Positions 56,301-64,000 of a stretch of 64,000 nucleotides of DNA are shown one piece after another. The notes beneath the pieces were generated by a model. It made no database searches, was not told where the DNA came from, and saw only the letters and a list, made by a program, of their open reading frames with translations. A program made the position numbers and the translations under genes. How positions within the stretch are numbered: position 1 is the stretch's first letter; each line of letters begins with the position of its first letter. The stretch comes from Metellina segmentata (Eukaryota > Arthropoda > Arachnida > Araneae > Tetragnathidae), in assembly GCA_947359465.1 (NCBI GenBank), contig OX375877.1, positions 68,922,698 to 68,986,697 on the forward strand, written 5' to 3'.

Positions 56301-59300
56301 AATTTTGCTACATTTGAGTTGCCCGTGGAAATCGCGGGATAATCAGCCAGTGGGTTAACATTCTTCAGCGTGGTTTCTACGAGTATTTCCGAGTTCATCC
56401 TTCAGTGCCGGTAATAAAAGCAGTGCTAATGAGTTGGCTAAACAAGTAATTTCCTGTGGCGATTGCCATGCGCTACTTTTGTTGGCAGCCTATTCTGGCA
56501 ATCTTAACCACCTCTGTACAAATGGACTTCACCAGGGTCACCTGCCTTCTCACTGAAGTTTATTACCTCGAGTTAGAAGTTGAGTCACGAGACATTCAAC
56601 CAAAAATGTTTGGGAAACTATGCTCAAAACATTCCTGCAAAACATTTTTTGTGAATCACCTGAAAAATCTTAATAAATTTATTTTACTCTTTTCATTTAT
56701 GTTTTTGATTACTTTCCTCTGCCCGATAGATACTACTTCATTCCATTTCTGTAACGATATGTTCCGAAATTGCTTGCATTTGTAGCCGTTTCGTTCTTTT
56801 TATTCATTTTGTTCAGAAATTATAGAATAATTACAGAACTAGTTAGGAGTACCCAATCTCAGTAGAAACAACGAAGATAAATATTTAGATTTATATTTAA
56901 TAGTACGATATTTTTGAAACAGAATTCTTTTAAAATATGGAAATGAACTTAAAACTGAACTTACCTTGAAGACTTTGCCATATAGGTTCTAGAAAATTAA
57001 ATTAAAAAAAAAATCCATTAGTATTTTCGTATGCTTGTTATTATTTATATATATTTGTATTATATTAAGAAGCATACAAGAACAATTTTTACAAGTGCTT
57101 GTTTAAAAAACTAAAATTAAAAATGGTAAAAGCAACTGTTACATACCTAAGAAATAGCTTTCCGGAATTTTTCAAAAATAGTTTAAAAAAGAACAATATT
57201 TACAGAAACGTTTTACATTTGAGAGACTGCATACTATGGCACTGAAATTTCTTAAAAATGTGTTGATTATTTTTTTAAACTGTAATAAAGTTTATTGTAA
57301 CGGTAATAATAGCTTCATTTTTCAACTTTATGCGCTGCTGATTTAATGCGAATTCCTACAGATGTGAACGTTTTAGCTTACACGAATTCAACTTACCACA
57401 ATTTATTTTCACGATTCTGAATTATCCCAGCGTTTTCTGATTTTGTGATTGAAATTTACTGGCATTTCCCTGCTAACTTCTTCTTATGGATATTGTACCA
57501 AAAATACTATCTTGCGAAAAAAATATGTCTGTGTTTAAAAATAATAGTTAAACATTTTTAGCCTTCTGTCGAGTGTTAAATAATAACAAAATGAGTAAAC
57601 AAAGCACTTCCTAACATGATTTTTTAAAATAATATTTTTATTTGCAATACATAATAAAGGTATGGTGTGAAGTGGGCTAACCATTTGCATGTCCATAAAA
57701 GAGTGACATATGTATAAGACCATCAAAACAATAGACTTCCTTTAAGTTGTGAATACGAGTGCTCATTTCAAGACTGTTTCAAAGTGAAGAAGTTTTTCAC
57801 CTTGGTTGGACGTGTGAAGTGGTTAGTAGTCTGTGATGTAGAGCGAGAGACTTGTTTGTTTCAGGAATGTGGTAACTGCCCTGGAAAGGGAGGATCAGCA
57901 TTAAAGGCGGTCTGGAAAACATAGTAGATGGCCCTTCTGAAGTTACATATGCAACATGGGACGAAAATCAACTCATTAAGAAAAAAAACTGTTGCCATTG
58001 ATACCTTCATTGACGAACTTAGGAAATGAGCAGTGAAAGCAGTAACACACGAACATCTGAAGAAATTGCAATAACACATTGCAGAATGAAGGGACGTGTA
58101 GAAGCTGAACATTTATGTTTAGTACATCACTGGGATTTTGCTGAGAACTGGTCTGATTCTGCCATAAGAAGTACTAAGGTATCACTGGAGTAATAATCAA
58201 ATTTCAATTTTTACAGGAGTCACATATTTTCGAAACAAGACCACAAGTGTTTCAGTTAGTTATAAGTGATGACAGAGTACATGACTCAGCACATGTTCCT
58301 CGCATGAAAAATGAAAAATGCTCATGAAAAATGTTCTTCGAATTTAACTAATTCTAATGATAAGACGTGTCTTGTAATAATCCACCCCAAAATTTATATT
58401 CGTTCGTTGGTAAAAAAAAAATATTTTTTTAAATTCCAAAATTAAACTTCGAAGCCATTGATTTCACCAAACTGTTTAATTGGCAACATAGGTCACGTGT
58501 TTTGACAAACGTTTCAAATGAATCCGAATGCTGTATAAATTTCTCAGGTACTTTTCAGTTTCCTCGAAAGCTTTGTTACACAGGTGATCAAAGATGCATA
58601 CGGTTGATGACAGACATAAATGTCTGTCATTGAAAACAGAAGCAAGTGATGGCTTCATCAGACATAAAATAAAATCACTATACGAATTGTGTTAAAAATG
58701 CGACTATAAATGTTTCATAGGAGTGAACGAATACTGCTTAGTTTTAAATTGAGAATTAAAAATTTTATAAAAGAAATGAGCGATGGTTTTGAGTTTTTAG
58801 ATTTAAAAGTGTATAGCACCTAGATAAAAGTGACAGCTCAGAAAATTTTTAATTAACTAGAATAAATCATCATGAATATGCAGACTCTCATAGGTGTGAA
58901 AGAATTTTGTTAATTTCAAATGAAGAATTAAAATTGCGTTTTGATTTCAAAGTTTATAAAAGCAACGAGTGCATCTTTTGCGTATTCGGAGAATTTAAAG
59001 TGTATAGCAACTTGATAAAAGGGGCAGCTCAAAAGATTTTTCAAAAATATACTGCAGGTTTTTATAAGTGCGGACAAATTCTAATTTCAAATGGTGACAA
59101 AATATTATTTAGGATTTTTACATTTTCGTTTGGCTCTGGTATAGAATTCATATTTTCAAGTTTTAATTTTTCGGCGCATTTTGCATAAAATATTCAGGTA
59201 CAAAATATAATTATCAGGAACAGTACTCACCCGATTGCACGATGACAACACAGCTGAGCAGAGAAACAGCTGCAAATATCCAGCTCGTAGAGGGCAACAT
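44885..59300 (-). CDS. Complete 8-exon gene for a secreted protein of unrecognised family (copy B)
   Basis: Assembled by eye from splice sites and reading phase. Coding exons: 59300-59231, 56988-56965, 55021-54914, 54816-54719, 51593-51464, 48660-48487, 46831-46668 and 44998-44885 (70, 24, 108, 98, 130, 174, 164, 114 nt; 882 nt in all, 293 residues plus TGA). Every intron is GT..AG and every junction keeps the frame. The protein opens with a hydrophobic signal peptide (MLPSTSWIFAAV...). The mature part has six cysteines (in ECSG, KICN, GGCF, MSCS, PKCV and the C-terminal MC) and possible N-glycosylation sites NTS and NMS. The strongest blocks are ARSEGFVRLAGECSGG and YDVNGYIAGIQHGIPKND. It looks extracellular. 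I do not recognise a Pfam domain or function; it resembles uncharacterised secreted invertebrate proteins, but that is memory, not a search. A paralogue lies downstream on the same strand (copy A). An AATAAA follows the stop by 83 nt. Confidence 0.88.
45315..45490 (-). mobile_element. SINE family 1 copy (intron 7 of gene B)
   Basis: TAACGTCGCACTGGAGCAAC, TCTGGGATCAATC, AGTCAGATGACGAGG and CACGCCAACCTGAGG segments in family order. Truncated before the tRNA-like head. Confidence 0.6.
45655..45945 (-). mobile_element. SINE family 1 copy, near full length (intron 7 of gene B)
   Basis: TAACGTCGTACTAGAGCAAC through GTCCGGGATCAGTCCC, ACCACGGTCAGATGACGAGG and a tRNA-like head at 45905-45945 (complement of GGTTCGAATCCC). 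One of the best-preserved copies. Confidence 0.72.
45950..46660. other. Intron 7 of gene B, nothing recognised
   Basis: Non-coding between the SINE and exon 7. No transposon ends paired. Confidence 0.45.
46668..46831 (-). CDS. Gene B exon 7: LHYWFKTHENMSC block
   Basis: Acceptor CTCATTTCAG before 46831 and donor TCG|GTAAGTG after 46668; 164 nt, phase 1 in, phase 0 out. Encodes LHYWFKTHENMSC and an aromatic-rich stretch (SFAFSSFGNYEFSRRFEH). One cysteine and a possible NMS glycosylation site. Confidence 0.86.
46940..47813 (+). mobile_element. Helitron-related repeat with 3' hairpin end (intron 6 of gene B)
   Basis: 3' end: GCAATCACCGGGGGTTGGCG then CCCCTAG at 47813, followed by T, as Helitrons end CTAG|T after a GC-rich hairpin. 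A 30+ T-run at 47298-47323 lies inside. The 5' end was not located; the left part resembles 62880-63470 inverted. Confidence 0.55.
47814..48230. repeat. Further Helitron-related sequence (intron 6 of gene B)
   Basis: Contains TATATAAAAAAAGGATG (Helitron 5'-end-like) and GGCGTTGCCCGTGGTGTTGG with TTTGCGAAGCAAA, motifs shared with 36720-36780 and 62400-62600. Confidence 0.45.
48487..48660 (-). CDS. Gene B exon 6: DKICNGG...GGCFNTM
   Basis: Acceptor TTTTCTTCTCCAG before 48660 and donor ATGG|GTAAGA after 48487; 174 nt, phase 1 in and out. Completes Asp from exon 5, then runs KICNGGRTREEYEEQG and later IENTEWVKGGCF. Two cysteines, charged. The counterpart in copy A is beyond the window. Confidence 0.86.
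49175..50030. repeat. 16-bp minisatellite split by a Helitron (intron 5 of gene B)
   Basis: Units ATAAAATCATAATCTC at 49175-49224 and again 49866-50030. The two halves are one array separated by the 641-bp element at 49225-49865. Confidence 0.92.
49225..49865 (+). mobile_element. Non-autonomous Helitron inserted in the 16-bp array
   Basis: Starts TCTATATATATAATTC right after an A and ends with a GC-rich hairpin (GGGGGCAGGCCCCC) and CTAG right before a T. The interrupted satellite on both sides fixes both boundaries. No coding capacity; the 60-77-codon frames are chance. Confidence 0.88.
50440..51065. repeat. 17-bp minisatellite, about 36 units with higher-order structure (intron 5 of gene B)
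   Basis: Units CATCAAGACTTGTTGTC with variants. A block of variant units recurs at 50531, 50735 and 50888, that is at 204 bp (12 units) and 153 bp (9 units). 17 is not a multiple of three, and open frames cross it in two phases; not a gene. The left edge of the window (copy A) starts exactly where the flank of this array starts in B. Confidence 0.93.
51464..51593 (-). CDS. Gene B exon 5
   Basis: Acceptor TGTCTGTTTCAG before 51593, donor TTGG|GTAAGTT after 51464; 130 nt, phase 0 in, phase 1 out, 43 codons starting IPKNDV and ending YFVDL. The open frame extends a little upstream of the acceptor, but that stretch differs by an indel between copies, so the splice site is preferred. The most divergent exon in the pair. 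Confidence 0.87.
52197..52928. mobile_element. TA-flanked MITE with ~65-bp inverted ends (intron 4 of gene B)
   Basis: Ends CAGCTACACTCTACGTTTATAG and, inverted, AAGCTACTGTCTACGTTTATAG, flanked by TA on both sides; arms continue through GGTGGCAACGGCCTTGG. 732 bp, AT-rich interior, no ORF. Copy A lacks it. Confidence 0.75.
53485..54110. mobile_element. SINE family 1 copy interrupted by other sequence (intron 4 of gene B)
   Basis: The AACGTCACATTGGAGCAACA part at 53490-53635 and the CAACACCTGAGCTG...head part at 53935-54110 are halves of one copy. Gene A has the uninterrupted counterpart at about 880-1115, so 53636-53934 is an insertion in B. Confidence 0.6.
54719..54816 (-). CDS. Gene B exon 4: GGKFLG...YDVNGYIAGIQHG block
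   Basis: 98 nt after acceptor CAACAG at 54817, with donor GGG|GTGAGT at 54718; phase 1 in, phase 0 out. The most conserved exon: only one residue differs from copy A. Separated from exon 3 by a 97-bp intron. Confidence 0.9.
54914..55021 (-). CDS. Gene B exon 3: conserved ARSEGFVRLAGECSG block
   Basis: Pyrimidine-rich acceptor CCTTCTCCAG before 55021 and donor TCTG|GTAAGA after 54914; 108 nt, phase 1 in and out. Encodes TWGLDVLNPWVFAKLP followed by ARSEGFVRLAGEC. Contains the first cysteine of the mature protein. Confidence 0.88.
55647..56354 (-). mobile_element. Short piggyBac derivative in intron 2 of gene B
   Basis: Starts CCCTCTGACTGCTC, ends GGCTGATT-type complement with GGG, and TTAA flanks both sides (55643-55646, 56355-56358). 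708 bp. Copy A has the same flanks with no element at about 7465. Carries only the first part of a transposase. Confidence 0.88.
55804..56070 (-). pseudogene. piggyBac transposase N-terminal fragment
   Basis: 88 codons from ATG: MAARKRSAIDRVYIPDDLSD, then a long Asp/Ser acidic run, ending after PPPPVPFRVN. An acidic N-terminus is normal for piggyBac transposases; the catalytic core and Cys finger are absent. Deletion derivative. Confidence 0.72.
56965..56988 (-). CDS. Gene B exon 2: 24-nt microexon
   Basis: Lies between TTTTCTAG acceptor and G|GTAAGT donor, phase 1 on both sides, adding eight codons (EPIWQSLQ with the flanking nucleotides). The matching A microexon at 8113-8090 has the same length and sites. 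It is too short to find by ORF length and was found by pairing phases between the two copies. Confidence 0.85.
57750..58310 (+). pseudogene. Decayed transposon-type protein with DFAEN motif (intron 1 of gene B)
   Basis: Plus-strand reading over several frames: ECSFQDCFKVKKFFTLVGRV, GSALKAVLENIVDGPSEVTY, then HHWDFAENWS, YHWSNNQISIFTGVTYF and ISDDRVHDSAHVP. The order (DFAEN, a W...Q block, then ISDD..HD) matches a protein encoded by common invertebrate repeats whose class I cannot name. At least three shifts. Absent from gene A intron 1. Confidence 0.5.
59231..59300 (-). CDS. Gene B exon 1: start codon and signal peptide
   Basis: ATG at 59300-59298, then a hydrophobic core (WIFAAVSLLSCVVIV) ending VQSG. 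The donor G|GTGAGT follows 59231, phase 1. The same exon in copy A (28768-28699) differs at only a few bases, which supports the start. Confidence 0.88.
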
Positions 59301-59540
59301 GACTGAAAATAACTACTTCCACCCTAAGAACACAGCAGAGAATATATCAAGCAGGCTGATCTATCCCGATCACGGAACTTCTCTAGCTCTAGTCGGTTTC
59401 TACTCCCGTGGTCAGAGGTTGATTCGTTTTGTTTTCATTCTTTCTCTTTCACCCTCTGCTCCGAGTCACGCTCAGAGACGAGTTCGTCATAGAACACAGA
59501 ACGGGAAACACCGTTAAGAATAATTGACGCAAGAATTTAT
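59301..59540 (-). promoter_or_regulatory. Conserved upstream flank of gene B
   Basis: Counterpart of 28769-29010. Similarity stops at about 59552, where a transposon block begins, and resumes at about 63472. Any B regulatory sequence further upstream has therefore been pushed about 3.9 kb away. Confidence 0.4.
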
Positions 59541-60122
59541 TTAAGGAAACTAGGTGGTTCCGCCCCCTGCTCGCCTACGCTCGCCAACCCCCGGTGATTG
59601 CTACGCAATCCCATTTGGTTTGCTTCGCAAAGCAACACTCCTTTTGCAATCGTCTCTCCGTGTCATGACGTCACAGCGAGACTCACAAGCCCAGCTAGAA
59701 CAATCTTACGTTTCATCTCTGCGATGAACAATTTGTACACTTTTGCGAAATTATACTTTTTTAAAACGAATTTATTTATAAACCAATTTTACAAAAATTC
59801 TCTGAAAAAAAAAAAAAGCAAGTGTTTGTTCGTTTTCTGCACGCAAAGTCCTAACGAATCTATGGCACTTACAGTAATGCGATTTGGCCAAATTTTTTGC
59901 GATTTTACGGTCGCGGCGAATTTTAAAATTTAATCTAGAACATTTTAAAATAATATTAATGAAATTTATTATTGTTTTCTTTGGAATGGCAACAGCATAA
60001 GAGATCATATTCTAAATTTATTTTTTCCGTTTTCATTTTGAGCGGAGGAATGATTTTCCAGCAGACGATAAAAAACAAATTTTTAACTTCAGTTATGTAG
60101 TTCTTTTTTCTATCTCCTAGAC

Positions 60123-62252
60123 CAGGGGTCGGCAACCTGTGGCTCGCGAGCCGCATGCGGCTCTTTTGGTGTAAAGTTGCGGCTCTCCAGTTTCATACGA
60201 AAAAATTAATAATTTATCATCAAAACCCTTAAAAAATAAGAAAATATATTTTTAAATACCTAATTTTTCAATAGCTTCTATTTTCATAATCGTTAATTAC
60301 AAATCTCCACGCTTAACACGACCGTAATGAGATAAATTTGAACTATTGTTTTGTTCTTAGAGATGAGACTCCGTGACCATGTTTATCTTTCAGCCAATTG
60401 CATTCCATTTCCGTCTCACCCAAACAGCCACCGTATAGAGTCTAGACAACATGTCTAGAGGATGAGATGGTGAAATCTCAGATGGTGAGTACGTCAAAGA
60501 TTGATTTATACGTGCATCTGAAGAACTGTTTCGTAATTTTAAAAACAAAGCAGAAATCATGAAAAAAAATCAAAGATTTGCCACATTATCTGCTAAAACA
60601 GTACAAGATAGAACTGCTAAAATGTCTTCAAATGTAACACGTATGCAAGTGGAAGACATTCAACTGGTTTCTGCCTTATCACTTGTTATAGATGAGTCTT
60701 GCGACATAAAACCCACGGCACAAGTTACCCTTTTCGTCATGTATATGTCGTCCCAAGGTAGAAAAGAACTGCTAGGATTGCTACCGCTCTCAGGGCAAAC
60801 TCGTGGAGAAGATATAGCAAACTCTGTGCAAAAATGCCTGGAAGACAATGGAATCGATATAAATAAAATTGTTTCTATAGCAACTGATGGAGCCAGAAGT
60901 ATGAAAGGAATACATAGAGGGGTAACATCAATTATAAAAAAAATAAACCACGAAATTCTAACGTTTCACTGCATAATTCATCATGAAGCGCTTTGTGCCC
61001 AAATATTTCCTGCCGAAATAGTTGAGGTCATGAACTTGGTAATTAAGATTATTAACAGCATCTTGGCAAAAGCACTCTACCATCGCCAGTTTTAAGATTC
61101 CTTGAAGAAATAGATAGCCAGTTTTCTGACCTACTTCTGCACAATAAAGTGCGATGGCTTTCCAGAGGTAACGTATTGCAACGTTTTGTTTTGTGCTTGA
61201 GTGAAATAAAAACATTCTTCAATGAAAAAAGCATTGACCATCCCGAACTGGAAGAAGACAAATGGCTGCAAAATTTCAACTTCATGGTAGATACCACAAT
61301 GAAACTAAATGAACTAATCTAAAACTGCAAGGAAAGGGAAACCCAGCCTACGCCTTGCTTGAAGAAGTAGTTTGTTTCGAAAAAAAAATACTTCTTTTTG
61401 TTGAGGACATGGAGAGCGGTAAATTACTTCATTTTAAAAATCTGAAGCAATATCGCGATGAGACCAATGCAACTATTGACACGAATGACTTTAGAATAGT
61501 TTTAAAAAACATGAGGGATGGATTCGCTGAGAGATTCGAGCAATTCAAAACAAACAAAAGTACTTTCGCGTTCATAGTAAATCCTCTCAACACAAATACA
61601 AATGAGATCAACATTGAGCTATTTGGAATTGATGCTGGATCGCTTCAAATGCAATTGCTAGATTTGAAAACTAAAGACTTGTGGAGTGGCAAGTGCACAG
61701 AACTCAAGAGCAAGTTAGAAGAGTTGGAGGTCCAGAAATGCATGCACATCGCGCAACACAAGTGGACAGCTGTAAAAGAAATTCCGCAAGTTGAGGCCTT
61801 CATATTCGGCGCATGGAATAGTCTTCCAGAATACTACAGTGAGGTGAAGAAGTTGGCATATGGAGTGCTGACGATCTTCAGGTCGACATATTCGTGCGAG
61901 CAAGCGTTCTCTTGCATGAATATAATAAAAAGTAAAGTTAGAAGTCAACTAACAAATAAAAATCTAGAGTCGTATTTGAAACTTAAAACAACAAGTTATA
62001 AGCCAGATTTAATCAAACTTTCAAAAGGCAGTCAAAGCCAATGCTCCCATTGATGTAACTATCTATATTTGTGTTTTTAAATGAATAAATATTATTCCGT
62101 ATTTAAAGCCGTTTATTTTAAATCAAAAATCAAATATATATAAGCAAATACTATAATATTGAAACGAAAATTTTTAGTGGCTCTTTAAAAACTGGGAAAT
62201 TTTGTAAATTGTGTCTTTTGGCTCTTCCGTAACAATAGGTTGCCGACCCCTG
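60123..62252 (+). mobile_element. hAT (Charlie-like) transposon, 2130 bp, with 8-bp target duplication
   Basis: 16-bp perfect terminal inverted repeats CAGGGGTCGGCAACCT and an exact 8-bp duplication TCCTAGAC (60115-60122, 62253-62260). The related repeat at 36612-36640 shows the same sequence without the insertion. Contains a frameshifted transposase. Confidence 0.93.
60559..62053 (+). pseudogene. hAT transposase, frameshifted (ZBED/EPM2AIP1-like)
   Basis: First frame 60559-61095: [10 protein letters not shown] (first catalytic Asp), then [10 protein letters not shown] (second), then [13 protein letters not shown] 1-nt shift at about 61087 leads to [16 protein letters not shown]; a second break near 61318 leads to the last frame (61355-62053), with [16 protein letters not shown] (catalytic Glu and dimerisation region) and a stop at 62051-62053. 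The N-terminal zinc finger is missing or unreadable. About 480 codons in three pieces. Charlie-type hAT by the VRWLSRG and CEQAFS motifs. Confidence 0.88.
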
Positions 62253-62655
62253 TCCTAGACCGTTAAAGATAGAATAAAAGTTTCAACGGATTTGAAATTT
62301 GCTGAAAATTTGACACCAGATAAATAAATTATACGTTTGATTTTCTTTTAATAAATACTTTGCAATTAAATATTTATATTTTCGCAAGATATTGTGACAT
62401 CACGCCAAATTCCTATTTGGTTTGCGAAGCAACTCGGTTCTGGCTGTTATCCAATTTGCGAAGTAAACCATAGTTCATGATATTCTTAATTTGGTTTTCG
62501 AAGCAAACCAAATTGGATTTAGCAGAGAATTCATTCCAATAGGCTGCGAATTTTCATTTGGTTTGCAAGGCAAACCAACACCACGGGCAACGCTATTATG
62601 GCTGTTATCCAATATGCTACGAATTCGTATGGGAATTTGTATATATACCATAAGA

Positions 62656-62818
62656 CAGGCCTCGAAATAGATTTTTTAATACAGGTGCACCTTGTGCACC
62701 TAAGTTTTTTAATTAGGTGCACAAGGTGCACTGCGTGCACCTAGTGGGAAAAAATTAGGTGCACAATTATATTTTCATGTGCACAGTGCACCTGTGCACC
62801 CGGGTATTTCGAGCCCTG
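62656..62818. mobile_element. 163-bp hAT-type MITE made largely of GTGCACCT motifs
   Basis: Ends CAGGCCTCGAAAT and, inverted, CAGGGCTCGAAAT, flanked by the exact 8-bp duplication CCATAAGA (62648-62655 and 62819-62826). The inside is mostly imperfect repeats of AGGTGCAC in both orientations. Confidence 0.85.
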
Positions 62819-63471
62819 CCATAAGAAATATTCCATAGAAATTCTTATACCATAAGAAAGAGTGAACCATAAGAAAATTCTAAGCTTTCACGGGGTATTT
62901 TCAAATTTTAAAACTAATAGTAAAAAGCTATCGATATGACAATTTTAACAAAAGTAACGAAAATTTTCCAAAATTACGAAATTTGTGTAATCAAATTTAA
63001 TCGCATCGAATTTATTTATTAACCAATTTCAAAAATAATTGTACCATAAGAAAGAGTACATTCTAAGGTTTCCCGTGATGTTTTTATACTTAAAAACTAA
63101 TAATAATAAGTTATAGATATGACAGTTTTAACAAAAATTTAACGAAATTTTCCTGATTTATCTCGAATTTCAAAAATTTATTACCAGGAACCAAATTGAA
63201 ATTTCTAAGAACCCTTGACGAGGTACAAAAATTCACGTAAGAGGTACTCTAAAAAGACACGGCTGAACACGGTTTTACTCACCTGCGTTAGAAATTTCGC
63301 TTTTTTCGACTTCGACGCTTAATGCACCCTAAACTAATAGCCGCATCGGAGAAAAATCTTGTTCCCTTTACAATTTTTAACAAACCATGCTATTTTCGTA
63401 TTTTTCTAATCCGTGCTTTCTCGGGAAACCGTCTAAGAATCGAGCGAAAAAAGTGAGTTTTCAGGCGGCGG

Positions 63472-63925
63472 CCACACTTGTCAAAAGGGAAGTTCTGGAA
63501 CGCTCGCGTGTTAATTCGTTGTTAAATTCGTTCGAAATTCTCGAATTGAGGAAATAGTTCCGCGATTGTGGAAGCGTAATTTCGAATAAAACTAAAAGAA
63601 TTATATTATACGAGTCTCTAGAACAAATACCGGCAGCAGACGATTATTGTGGAACAGACGGCAATGCTAAATGAGACAGAAAAATGTTGTAATTCCAAAT
63701 GAATAAAACTTATTTATTCAGTAAAATTCAAAAGGGTATTTCAAAACCCAACAACACATGGTCAGCTGATTCCGAGATATTTTTCACAGGAAAAATTTGA
63801 TTAGATGGAAATTAATTCTGATCTCCCATTATTTATTTTGAAATTTAATATTTACGCAAGCAGGATTGTAGTTTATCGATCGTCAGGTAAGGATCAAGAG
63901 ATGCTGGGTGGGGACATGTCGTACC
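63472..63925. repeat. Upstream flank of the duplicated unit (B side)
   Basis: Closely similar to about 29030-29600 upstream of gene A, including TATTTCAAAACCC and GGTCAGCTGATT segments, but lacks a 165-bp piece present in A at 29106-29270. Marks the right end of the segmental duplication; similarity ends near 63925. No gene inside. Confidence 0.75.
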
Positions 63926-64000
63926 CCGGCAAGAAAAGTAACACAGCTCAAAATAGCATAATTTGTGAAACGTCAGCTTAAAGGATACTATAAAACTTAC

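Larger units (their letters stand above)
59553..63471. mobile_element. 3.9-kb block of Helitron-related and nested elements upstream of gene B
   Basis: Flanks match gene A's uninterrupted upstream sequence (about 29010-29035). The left edge reads as a Helitron 3' end on the minus strand (complement of CTAG, then GGCGGAACC and GGGGGTTGGCGAG). The interior holds a plus-strand repeat like 36220-36782, the hAT at 60123-62252, the 163-bp MITE at 62656-62818, and TTTGCGAAGCAAACC motifs. Confidence 0.6.

Overview
The window is eukaryotic nuclear DNA, almost certainly from an arthropod. An arachnid such as a spider is my best guess, but nothing here proves it. It is AT-rich, has introns with GT/AG splice sites and AATAAA signals, and is crowded with animal DNA transposons (mariner, Tc1, hAT, piggyBac, Harbinger, pogo/Tigger, Helitron, an XPG-type element) and tRNA-derived SINEs. 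There is no sign of prokaryotic gene organisation.

The only host genes I can build are two tandem paralogues on the minus strand. They encode a small secreted protein of a family I cannot name. Copy B (44885-59300) is complete: 8 coding exons, 293 residues, signal peptide, stop codon and AATAAA. Copy A (324-28768) has exons 1-5; its last exons lie beyond the left edge. Phases, splice sites and exon lengths match exactly between copies, including a 24-nt microexon. The duplicated unit runs roughly 1-29610 (A) and 51076-63925 (B). The copies differ mainly in what has landed in their introns: intron 1 is 20.6 kb in A and 2.2 kb in B.

Layout. 1-2954: exons 5, 4 and 3 of A, with a 40-unit 23-bp minisatellite in intron 4. 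2955-8089: intron 2 of A, with a 15-bp minisatellite next to the splice acceptor, an intact DD41D mariner, and a hAT element carrying a nested Harbinger. 8090-28768: microexon, giant intron 1 (deleted piggyBac, SINEs, a Tc1/SINE/foldback nest, a Tigger/hAT/Harbinger nest, RT and hAT fragments) and exon 1 of A. 29600-44100: intergenic, with a second mariner, an unclassified TIR element, SINEs, Helitron-related repeats and a 4.6-kb XPG-type element with TIRs of about 0.8 kb. 44800-59300: gene B, with Helitron, 16-bp and 17-bp arrays, MITEs and a small piggyBac in introns. 59550-63470: a transposon block with a nested hAT, inserted about 250 bp upstream of the B start. 63470-64000: the duplicated upstream flank again.

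The two host genes presumably give related secreted proteins with conserved proximal upstream sequence. Everything else is mobile or repetitive DNA, most of it broken. The two mariners are the exception: both have open transposases and near-perfect ends.
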